Assembly (NCBI GenBank): GCA_947457025.1
Contig: CANGUI010000167.1
Location: 1-5,259, forward strand
Direction: 5' to 3'
Length of the DNA stretch: 5,259 nucleotides
From: Flammeovirgaceae bacterium
GTDB taxonomy: Bacteria > Bacteroidota > Bacteroidia > Cytophagales > Cyclobacteriaceae
Shown: piece by piece, positions 1 through 5,259 of the stretch
How the letters are laid out: each line of letters starts with the position of its first letter
Position numbering within the stretch: the stretch's first letter is position 1
Translations under genes and position numbers: made by a program
Notes under the pieces: generated by a model
Seen by the model: only the letters and a program-made list of their open reading frames with translations
The model's database searches: none
What the model was told of the DNA's origin: nothing

Positions 1-1
1 G

Positions 2-1201
2 GCTGGAATAGCTCTCTTATTACTTTGGTTGTACGCAGCTGTCACGGGCCTGTCGCCATCAGTACTTCGGGCAGTCACCATGTTTTCGTTTGTTGTTCTT
101 GCCCGTCCCTTTGGACAAGAGACGAACATCTATAATACGCTCGCAGTTGCAGCGTTTTGCCTTTTACTCTTTGATCCAATGATGATCATGTCTGTTGGCT
201 TTCAGTTGAGTTTTCTTGCGGTCATCGGCATTGTGTACCTCCATCCGTTGTTGTATGACTGGTGGGAACCAAAATCGTACTGGCTCGACCAAATCTGGAA
301 GGTGTCGTGTGTCTCCATCGCTGCTCAATTGGCTACTTTTCCACTTGGCCTCCTGTACTTTCATCAATTTCCTAATTATTTTTTGTTTTCGAATCTGATT
401 GTGATTCCGGCTTCGTTTGCGGTACTTGTTGGTGGACTCGTTTTGCTGGTCGTTGCACCATTTGCGTGGGTGGGTAATCTGGTAGGGGTTGTTTTGGATA
501 AGCTGATCTGGTTACTGAATGAATTTGTACTCTGGATAGAATCTTGGCCGTACAGCCTATCGGAGAATTGGTACATTTCCACCTGGCAATGCTGGGCGCT
601 CCTGGCCATGGTGATTTCGTGGATTCTTCTTTTCCGCTACCGCCAGCTTCGCTGGCTTTATATAGCTACCGTGTTTGCCCTGGTTTTTGCGGGTGGATAC
701 TGGTATCGGTTTACCCGGGAGATCGCCATCGATCGGTTAACAGTATATCAGGTAAGCCGGTATGTTGCATTTGATCTGATCTCGGCTGGAGTTGCTTTTC
801 AGCAGGTTGACTCAACGTTACTCCACGATGATGAGGGTTACCGATTTCATCTCGCTCCCAACCGGCTACGGGCTGCCGTGCACACGATCCGCACACTCGC
901 TGACTATCCTGCATCGGAGATTCGCGGCGGCATCGTATGGGCGGTTCGAAAGGGAAACGTTATTGCATACCTTGCCGGAAAATCATTTTCTTTTCCGACA
1001 GATATCAAAATTGACTGGCTTCTGGTTTCAGGAACTGCCTTGCGTGATTTGAGCCAAATACCCCCCTCGGTATCTGTAGGTTGTCTGGTCTTCGATGGTA
1101 GTTGCCCGTCCTGGCTGGTAGGTAAACTTACGCACCAAGCCCGGGTCCGCGGTTGGCGCATCCATCGCGTCTCTGAAAAAGCTTTTCAAATCCAACTATG
1201 A
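2..1201 (+). CDS. comEC: ComEC/Rec2 family DNA-uptake channel, C-terminal part (5' truncated by window)
   Basis: ComEC is the inner-membrane channel that passes single-stranded DNA into the cytoplasm during natural transformation. The frame is open from base 2, so the start lies upstream and 399 residues are visible. Competence-domain (PF03772-type) signatures are readable: GLSPSVLRA at visible residues 16-24, GFQLSFLAVIG at 66-76, and AAQLATFPLGLLYFHQFP at 107-124 followed by a NLIVIP helix. About eight hydrophobic membrane segments run to residue ~232. A soluble tail of ~165 residues follows, with a VFDGS motif at 363-367. It has no HxHxDH motif, so the zinc metallo-beta-lactamase domain of Firmicute ComEC is absent or fully degenerate. 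That arrangement fits my recollection of Bacteroidota ComEC proteins. The stop overlaps the next gene's ATG (ATGA), suggesting translational coupling. The TTG at 29 is inside the conserved region and is not a real start. Family assignment is confident; transformation competence of the host is inference. Confidence 0.93.
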   Translation, partial: AGIALLLLWLYAAVTGLSPSVLRAVTMFSFVVLARPFGQETNIYNTLAVAAFCLLLFDPMMIMSVGFQLSFLAVIGIVYLHPLLYDWWEPKSYWLDQIWKVSCVSIAAQLATFPLGLLYFHQFPNYFLFSNLIVIPASFAVLVGGLVLLVVAPFAWVGNLVGVVLDKLIWLLNEFVLWIESWPYSLSENWYISTWQCWALLAMVISWILLFRYRQLRWLYIATVFALVFAGGYWYRFTREIAIDRLTVYQVSRYVAFDLISAGVAFQQVDSTLLHDDEGYRFHLAPNRLRAAVHTIRTLADYPASEIRGGIVWAVRKGNVIAYLAGKSFSFPTDIKIDWLLVSGTALRDLSQIPPSVSVGCLVFDGSCPSWLVGKLTHQARVRGWRIHRVSEKAFQIQL

Positions 1202-1965
1202 TAACTTACGAAGTATCGCAGCGGGTGGCGCGCATCACCCTTGACCGTCCCGAGAAGCGGAATGCCCTCAACCCACAGCTCATACAAGATCTTCGACAGG
1301 CGCTCACCGATGCCGAAGCTGATGAACGCGTCAAGGTTGTGGTATTGGCCGCCCGGGGAGACTCATTTTGTGCCGGTGCCGACCTTGGCCATCTTCAGCA
1401 GTTGCAACAAAATACCTTTGAGGAAAACAAAGTAGACAGTCAGCATTTGCGTCTGTTGTTCCAGCAAATCGTAGACCTAGAGAAAGTAGTTGTAGCCGAA
1501 GTACACGGGCCGGCGTTAGCGGGAGGCTGTGGGCTTGCCACGGTCTGCGATTTTGTTTTCGCGGCCCGTACGGCTACGTTTGGATATTCCGAGGTAAAAA
1601 TCGGTTTTGTTCCTGCACTCGTAATGGTTTTTCTTATCCGAAAAGTGGGTGATCAACGGGCGCGTGCCCTGCTGCTGGGAGGACAGCCTGTGTCGGCAGA
1701 AGAAGCCCGAGTTCTCGGCATCGTGTTTCGGGTAACTGATCCTGAGCTCTTGTCTGCTGAAGTGGGGCTTTGGGTAGAGTCTATGATCCAATCCAATTCT
1801 GCACAGGCCATGGCGCGGACCAAAAAAATGCTGCGCATTGTGTACGACCTCCCACTCAATCAGGCCCTCGATTATGCCGTAGAGCAAAATGCGGAAGCCC
1901 GCGCCACCCGCGACTGCCAGCAGGGCATTGCCGCCTTTCTTGAGAAACGAAAAATTATGTGGTAG
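1198..1965 (+). CDS. enoyl-CoA hydratase/isomerase (crotonase) family protein, LiuC-like active site
   Basis: This is a complete 255-residue crotonase, the usual length for single-domain members. These enzymes act on acyl-CoA thioesters in the cytoplasm through an oxyanion hole. The N-terminal strand carries the LDRPEKRNALN signature (15-25). FCAGADL (57-63) and GPALAGGCGLA (104-114) form the CoA/oxyanion-hole motifs. SEVKIGFVPA (131-140) supplies E132, which aligns with catalytic Glu164 of rat enoyl-CoA hydratase. The position of the other catalytic glutamate (rat Glu144) is G112. A single-Glu arrangement with GLxxxCD and SEVxIGxxPA also occurs, from memory, in methylglutaconyl-CoA hydratase LiuC of leucine degradation, so a branched-chain acyl-CoA hydratase is plausible. 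Other crotonase reactions (isomerase, hydrolase) remain possible, so no symbol is given. The start is fixed by the ATGA overlap with comEC; there is no Shine-Dalgarno sequence upstream. The family is certain, the substrate is not. Confidence 0.93.
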   Translation: MITYEVSQRVARITLDRPEKRNALNPQLIQDLRQALTDAEADERVKVVVLAARGDSFCAGADLGHLQQLQQNTFEENKVDSQHLRLLFQQIVDLEKVVVAEVHGPALAGGCGLATVCDFVFAARTATFGYSEVKIGFVPALVMVFLIRKVGDQRARALLLGGQPVSAEEARVLGIVFRVTDPELLSAEVGLWVESMIQSNSAQAMARTKKMLRIVYDLPLNQALDYAVEQNAEARATRDCQQGIAAFLEKRKIMW

Positions 1966-1979
1966 GAGCGGGCCGTTCC
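1965..1979 (+). other. small hairpin directly after the crotonase stop codon
   Basis: GGAGCG (1965-1970) pairs with CGTTCC (1974-1979) around a GGC loop, giving six pairs including one G-U. It begins on the last base of the TAG stop. The following 20 bases are T-rich (ATTTCCTAATTTT) but there is no immediate T-run, so it is at best a weak terminator or an mRNA-end structure between the crotonase and the downstream lyase gene. It may be coincidental. Confidence 0.25.
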
Positions 1980-2019
1980 AAATCATTTCCTAATTTTCCC
2001 GACTACCAAAACACCCTTT

Positions 2020-2913
2020 ATGATCTCCTGGCAAGGCATTTTTCCGGCACTCACTACCAAGTTCACGGCAGAGGATCAAATCGACTTCGCTCTTTTTGAG
2101 AAAAATCTGGCTGCTCAACTGGCTGCCGGGGTACACGGCATCATTCTTGGCGGAACGCTGGGTGAAGCCAGCGTGCTGACGCATGAAGAAAAATTTGATC
2201 TGCTGAAATTCACTGTGGAAAAAGTGGGTGGCCGGGTTCCTGTGGTGATGAATATCGCTGAAGGCAGTACGCGCGAAGCTGTGAAATGTGCCATGCAATC
2301 GGCCCGCCACGGTGCCGCCGCACTGATGATGCTACCCCCGATGCGATACAAATCCGACCACCGGGAAACGGTTGCGTTTTTTAGAGCAGTTGCTGAGACT
2401 ACCTCGCTGCCAGTGATGGTGTACAATAATCCGGTGGATTATAAAGTAGAAGTGACACTCGATATGTTTGAGGAATTAGCCGCTTGCCCCACCATCCAAG
2501 CGGTGAAAGAATCCACCCGTGATGTGAGTAACGTTACCCGGATGCTAAACCGGTTTGGTGAGCGATTTAAGATTTTATGTGGCGTGGATACGCTCGCCAT
2601 GGAAGAGCTGATGCTCGGAGCACACGGATGGGTGGCGGGTTTGGTTTGTGCCTTTCCGAACGAGACCGTGGCGATTTACCAACTGATGAAAGCCGGAAAA
2701 ATGGCACAGGCGCTGGCTATTTATCGCTGGTTCCTGCCGCTGTTGGAGCTGGATATTCACCCCAAGTTGGTGCAGTACATCAAACTCGCTGAACAGGAGA
2801 CGGGGCTCGGGTCAGAGGTTGTTCGTCTGCCGCGGCTGCCCCTCGCCGGTGCAGAACGCGACCGGGTGTTGGGCATCATTCGCGAGGGCATTCGCACCCG
2901 GCCCGCTTGCTGA
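2020..2913 (+). CDS. dihydrodipicolinate synthase/NAL superfamily lyase, LhpC-like (1-pyrroline-4-hydroxy-2-carboxylate deaminase candidate)
   Basis: This is a complete 297-residue TIM-barrel class I aldolase/lyase. The Schiff-base lysine is K163 in AVKEST (161-166), the barrel tyrosine is Y135 in VYNNP (134-138), and GGTLGEAS (44-51) is the superfamily GxxGE substrate-carboxylate loop. The DapA arginine that follows YNVP (Arg138 of E. coli, in PSRT) is missing: here the sequence is YNNPVDY, so lysine biosynthesis is unlikely. Several stretches match my recollection of the family containing Pseudomonas LhpC, which deaminates 1-pyrroline-4-hydroxy-2-carboxylate to 2-oxoglutarate semialdehyde in hydroxyproline breakdown: LPPMRYKSDHRETV (105-118), GWVAGLVCAFPNETVA (203-218), YRWFLPLLELD (235-245) and PRLPLAG (271-277). 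No hydroxyproline epimerase, FAD oxidase or semialdehyde dehydrogenase is in the window, so that role is inferred. The gene starts 54 bases after the crotonase with no Shine-Dalgarno. Its stop overlaps the next ATG as TGATG. The alternatives are another keto-acid aldolase or dehydratase of the same superfamily. Confidence 0.9.
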   Translation: MISWQGIFPALTTKFTAEDQIDFALFEKNLAAQLAAGVHGIILGGTLGEASVLTHEEKFDLLKFTVEKVGGRVPVVMNIAEGSTREAVKCAMQSARHGAAALMMLPPMRYKSDHRETVAFFRAVAETTSLPVMVYNNPVDYKVEVTLDMFEELAACPTIQAVKESTRDVSNVTRMLNRFGERFKILCGVDTLAMEELMLGAHGWVAGLVCAFPNETVAIYQLMKAGKMAQALAIYRWFLPLLELDIHPKLVQYIKLAEQETGLGSEVVRLPRLPLAGAERDRVLGIIREGIRTRPAC

Positions 2914-3854
2914 TGGGGCGGTTTCATCTTTCTGATATTGAAGCGGCCGCAGGCCGTATCGATCCGGTTTTTTTGCGGTCGCCCCAGTTTATATGCGAGC
3001 CGCCTAGCGAACCCTGCAATGCCGATGTATTGATCAAACTTGAAACGGCCAATCCAATACGGTCATTCAAGGGCCGCGGAGCTGATCTGCTGGTACAACA
3101 GGCGAAAGAGCCTTTGGTGAGCGCCAGCGCGGGTAACTTCGGACAGGCACTGGCCTATGCAAGTCGTACATACCAGGTACCCGTTACGGTTTTTGCCAGC
3201 GTTCATGCCAATGCGCTGAAGGTGGCGCGCATGAAAGAACTGGGCGCAACAGTGGTAGCCGAAGGCCTCGATTTTGACGCTGCAAAAATGGCGGGCCGCA
3301 GGTTTGCGCTTACCAATGGAATACGTTTTGTTGAAGACGGGCGCGATGTTGAAACAGCCATCGGTGCAGGTACAATTGCACTGGAATTACTGGAACGCGA
3401 AAATGATTTACACGCCATACTGGTTCCACTTGGCAATGGAGCGTTGATCAACGGTATCGGCTGTACTTACAAGAGCAAGTCTCCGGCTACGCGCATCATC
3501 GGTGTGCAGGCCAAGGGTGCCCCAGCTATGGTGGAATCATGGCAGCAGAGCAAACTGATCAGCTACCCAACAGTCGCAACGATTGCTGACGGTATTGGTG
3601 TGCGGGTTCCTGTACCGGAAGCATTGGATGACCTGCGGGGTAACATGGACGAGGCGCTACTTGTGTCAGACGATGCGATCATCCGTGCCATGAAACTCTT
3701 GTTCACCCTGGCCGGTATCGTGGTAGAACCCGCTGGAGCAGCCGGAGTGGCAGCGCTGCTGGAGCATAAGGAGCGAATTTCCGGTAAAAAGGTAGCTGTC
3801 GTGCTGTGTGGAAGTAACATCACAAACGCCCAGATGCAGCAGTGGCTGTGTTGA
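2913..3854 (+). CDS. fold-type II PLP-dependent serine/threonine dehydratase-like enzyme
   Basis: The protein has 313 residues and no C-terminal ACT-like regulatory domain, as in short catabolic dehydratases. Such enzymes remove water and ammonia from hydroxy-amino acids to give 2-oxo acids. From the ATG at 2913, PIRSFKGRGA (48-57) holds the PLP-binding lysine K53. SAGNFGQALAY (72-82) is the substrate/cofactor asparagine loop. PLGNGALINGIG (172-183) sits at the phosphate-binding glycine loop, ADGIGVRVP (225-233) and EPAGAAG (272-278) are family motifs, and VVLCGSNIT (296-304) ends the catalytic core. C299 lies where mammalian serine dehydratases carry cysteine and biosynthetic threonine deaminases carry serine. 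The glycine loop is GNGAL instead of the usual GGGGL, so the substrate may not be threonine or serine. I chose 2913 over the in-frame TTG at 2907 because ATG forms a one-base TGATG overlap with the lyase gene, implying translational coupling and a shared pathway. The family is secure; the substrate is unknown. Confidence 0.92.
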   Translation: MGRFHLSDIEAAAGRIDPVFLRSPQFICEPPSEPCNADVLIKLETANPIRSFKGRGADLLVQQAKEPLVSASAGNFGQALAYASRTYQVPVTVFASVHANALKVARMKELGATVVAEGLDFDAAKMAGRRFALTNGIRFVEDGRDVETAIGAGTIALELLERENDLHAILVPLGNGALINGIGCTYKSKSPATRIIGVQAKGAPAMVESWQQSKLISYPTVATIADGIGVRVPVPEALDDLRGNMDEALLVSDDAIIRAMKLLFTLAGIVVEPAGAAGVAALLEHKERISGKKVAVVLCGSNITNAQMQQWLC

Positions 3855-4044
3855 TTCTGCCTGCAAGTAAACGGAACACTCACCACGGCATCTTCTGCGT
3901 ACTCTCAGAGTCGCTACCTGGCCCGTGTCGGTCTGTTTTTCGGGAAGCGAATCGGTTGATATACCTACTCCTTCTTTGCGCCTCTTTCTACCGCCAGAGA
4001 ACAGCATGAATTGGGGAAGGTGTGCTTGTATTCGCGGCGGCATG

Positions 4045-4115
4045 AAAATCTCAAAATGCGAGGGGAGATTGGTATGGATTTGAGATTAGTGACTTGATGT
4101 TTCAGATTTTAGAAT
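4045..4115. repeat. degenerate GATTTnAGA-type repeat, three copies, one inverted
   Basis: Three related words lie within 71 bases: AAAATCTCAAAAT (4045-4057, whose complement reads ATTTTGAGATTTT), GATTTGAGATTAG (4077-4089) and CAGATTTTAGAAT (4103-4115). The first two form a perfect 9-base inverted repeat, AATCTCAAA (4047-4055) with TTTGAGATT (4079-4087), separated by 23 bases. From memory, similar low-complexity GATTTTAGATTTGAG tracts occur between genes in some Bacteroidota, so this may be a decayed remnant of one. The similarity is visible, but chance in AT-rich DNA is not excluded. Confidence 0.35.
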
Positions 4116-4146
4116 GTGGTGATCGGGGAAAAACTGGCAAGCCATC

Positions 4147-4167
4147 TTACTCACCTCGTGAGGGTAA
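4147..4167. other. bulged 8-bp hairpin in the convergent gap
   Basis: TTACTCAC (4147-4154) pairs with GTGA (4158-4161) and GTAA (4164-4167) around a CTC loop with a GG bulge at 4162-4163. Neither strand has a T-run after the stem, so a classic intrinsic terminator is not supported. It could still protect an mRNA 3' end, or be fortuitous. Confidence 0.3.
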
Positions 4168-4174
4168 AGACTTC

Positions 4175-4193
4175 TAGGAGACAAAAGCCCCTA
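4175..4193 (-). terminator. weak terminator candidate downstream of the Omp85-like gene
   Basis: Read on the minus strand, TAGGGG (4193-4188) pairs with CTCCTA (4180-4175) over a 7-base loop CTTTTGT, giving six pairs including one G-U. It lies 25 bases past the stop of the outer-membrane gene. The T-run precedes the stem (GATTTTT) and only GAAGTCTTT follows it, so the fit to a rho-independent terminator is poor. Confidence 0.2.
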
Positions 4194-4217
4194 AAAATCA
4201 GGCGTGCATCTTCAAGC

Positions 4218-5259
4218 TTAGAATGCTTCGCCTACAGCAAAGTAGAAAGCACTGTTTCCATCCCGGCCAATGCCGTAGTCTAGTCGGATGTTTAAGTTTT
4301 CTTTTCGGTTTACTTTGATGCGTAAGCCTGATCCAAAACTGTATTTCATGTTGCTAAACTCGACTTGGGCCGGTTTTCGGAAAACTTCTCCGGCGCCAGC
4401 AAACACAACTGCTCCGATTCTCCAGAACAGCGGAATGCGAAGTTCAGCCTGAAAACCTGCGAAATTGAGATCACGAAAACGATTCCTGGCGTAGCCCCTT
4501 AGAATCTCCTCACCTCCTGCCGCTGCCAGATTATAAAAAGGTACATTTCCATCGTTAACGACGGACGTGATCTGCCATCCCAAAATCCAGTTACCTCCCA
4601 AGGGATGGTACTTAGAGAAGTTGATGTTGAAATTGGAAAAGCGAAACTGACTTCCCCAGGCTGGTTCATAAAAGTAACTGGAGAACTCAAAAAAATGACC
4701 TTTCATACTGTTAAAGATATTGTCCCGGCGGTCTGATGTAAACACAATACCAATACCACTGTTGATAGCGCCATCAGAGCCAGTTACCAGGCCCTGAGCC
4801 AGCTCACCGCCGGTTGTTTTGGCAACATTGAAATATCGGGTCAATTGGTAGTCCAACCCCAGGAACATCTTGGGTGAAATTTTGCGCATGACCAGCTTTT
4901 TTAACGTGAGTAATTCGTACGAGAATCGCTCTTCATCTGCTTTGAGAGACCTTGGGCCAATGCCATAGTAACGATCGGGAAACAAACGGTATCGCAACTC
5001 CCCTTTCAGCAGCCAGTTTTCTTCGGAAAGGAATACATTCCATGAGCCCCATGCATCAAACTGCCGGTTCTGCGTGTAGTCTGCTAAAAATTTCACGTAA
5101 CTGAGGCGGGTGATGGTATCCTGTGAGTTTTTGCGTAGCTTGAAATAATACACACCGATTGCCCCCGCGGCCCATCGGGTATCCGGTGTGAAGAACACAT
5201 AGGGTAGTGGCACAAGTCCTTTGCTGGCATCTTTCGCGCTGTCGGAGTTAGTGAAATAC
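4218..5259 (-). CDS. Omp85/BamA-TamA-type outer-membrane beta-barrel protein (N-terminus beyond window)
   Basis: The minus-strand frame stays open to the window edge, giving 346 visible residues; the start and any signal peptide lie upstream of this gene's visible part, past base 5259. The product is a surface-antigen (PF01103-type) barrel. Alternating aromatic/hydrophobic strands fill the sequence. An Omp85 L6-type RGY motif appears as EEILRGYARNRF (visible residues 250-261), followed by the strand pair AELRIPLFWRIGAVVFAGAGEVF. A TSDRRDNIFNSMKGHFFEF segment (174-192) resembles the conserved D-x-RDN-x-x-P-x-G strand of the family. The chain ends in FYFAVGEAF with terminal phenylalanine, the usual beta-signal recognised by BAM. 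The barrel begins near visible residue 13 (KGLVPLPYVFFTP), so few or no POTRA domains may precede it; this cannot be seen here. The GTG at 5213 is internal to the conserved N-terminal strand and is not the start. The cargo or lipid role is unknown. It is transcribed convergently with the other genes, so a functional link to them is not implied. Confidence 0.88.
   Translation of the reverse strand, partial: YFTNSDSAKDASKGLVPLPYVFFTPDTRWAAGAIGVYYFKLRKNSQDTITRLSYVKFLADYTQNRQFDAWGSWNVFLSEENWLLKGELRYRLFPDRYYGIGPRSLKADEERFSYELLTLKKLVMRKISPKMFLGLDYQLTRYFNVAKTTGGELAQGLVTGSDGAINSGIGIVFTSDRRDNIFNSMKGHFFEFSSYFYEPAWGSQFRFSNFNINFSKYHPLGGNWILGWQITSVVNDGNVPFYNLAAAGGEEILRGYARNRFRDLNFAGFQAELRIPLFWRIGAVVFAGAGEVFRKPAQVEFSNMKYSFGSGLRIKVNRKENLNIRLDYGIGRDGNSAFYFAVGEAF

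Larger units (their letters stand above)
3855..4217. other. 363-base noncoding gap between convergent genes
   Basis: No convincing gene lies here on either strand; the longest antisense frame (3666-4043) is mostly a shadow of the dehydratase gene. The gap is a convergent terminus, so promoters for the flanking genes are not expected. After the dehydratase stop, a T5 run at 3936-3940 follows an imperfect pairing of CAGA (3906-3909) with TCTG (3932-3935), a poor terminator candidate. The second half holds a repeated GATTTnAGA-like word and two small hairpins, described separately. A 13-codon ATG frame at 4042 has no support as a gene. Confidence 0.6.

Noticed and set aside
29..1201. TTG at 29 as the start of the comEC gene
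   Set aside because: The frame is open upstream to base 2 and the residues there continue a membrane helix leading into the conserved GLSPSVLRA motif, so the gene is truncated by the window.
1516..1986. 156-codon minus-strand frame opposite the crotonase
   Set aside because: It lies antisense to a clearly conserved enzyme, has no recognisable domain, and fits a shadow frame.
1991..1998. TAATTTTC as a Bacteroidota -7 promoter box (TAnnTTTG) for the lyase gene
   Set aside because: The final G is missing, no TTG lies at the right distance for the -33 box, and the match is easily found by chance.
2020..2913. Annotation as dapA (lysine biosynthesis)
   Set aside because: The substrate-carboxylate arginine after the catalytic YNxP motif is absent, and the C-terminal half resembles the LhpC-type branch.
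2907..3854. TTG at 2907 as the start of the dehydratase gene
   Set aside because: The ATG two codons downstream forms the typical TGATG coupling overlap and is the better start codon.
3666..4043. 125-codon minus-strand frame across the dehydratase end and the gap
   Set aside because: More than half is antisense to conserved dehydratase sequence, and the rest is charged, low-order sequence with no motif.
3855..4217. tRNA, small RNA gene, CRISPR or insertion-sequence remnant in the gap
   Set aside because: No cloverleaf, no regularly spaced repeats, no transposase fragment and no target-site duplication could be found by eye.
4218..5213. GTG at 5213 as the start of the outer-membrane gene
   Set aside because: The frame continues upstream to the window edge, and a real outer-membrane protein would need a signal peptide that is not present after this GTG.

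Overview
The window carries four protein-coding genes on the plus strand, a 363-base gap, and one gene on the minus strand converging on them. The first and last genes are cut by the window edges. Several features suggest a Bacteroidota genome, probably from the Cytophagales or a nearby group. The starts lack Shine-Dalgarno sequences. The ComEC C-terminus has no zinc metallo-beta-lactamase motif. There is an apparently free-standing Omp85-type barrel. This taxonomic assignment is inference, because no rRNA or other marker gene is present.

Layout: (1) 2-1201 (+) is the C-terminal part of a ComEC/Rec2-type DNA-uptake channel. (2) 1198-1965 (+) is an enoyl-CoA hydratase/isomerase (crotonase) family protein whose ATG overlaps the comEC stop (ATGA). 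(3) After 54 bases, 2020-2913 (+) is a class I Schiff-base lyase of the DapA/NAL superfamily. It most resembles the 1-pyrroline-4-hydroxy-2-carboxylate deaminase (LhpC-like) branch of hydroxyproline catabolism, not true DapA. (4) 2913-3854 (+) is a fold-type II PLP enzyme of the serine/threonine dehydratase family, coupled to gene 3 by a one-base TGATG overlap. (5) 3855-4217 is noncoding and holds short inverted repeats and a thrice-repeated GATTTnAGA-like word. (6) 4218-5259 (-) is an Omp85 (BamA/TamA-type) outer-membrane beta-barrel whose N-terminus lies outside the window.

How the genes fit together: all four plus-strand genes could be one transcript. The two tightly overlapping pairs (comEC with crotonase; lyase with dehydratase) look like two translation-coupled units. 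The second pair is the most function-laden: a deaminase/lyase and an amino-acid dehydratase, plausibly acting in degradation of hydroxy- or imino-acids, with the crotonase possibly serving acyl-CoA or branched-chain catabolism beside them. No phage, transposase, CRISPR, toxin-antitoxin or defence gene is visible. I see no clear evidence of a wholly new system. The best leads are the lyase-dehydratase pair and its unusual active-site motifs.
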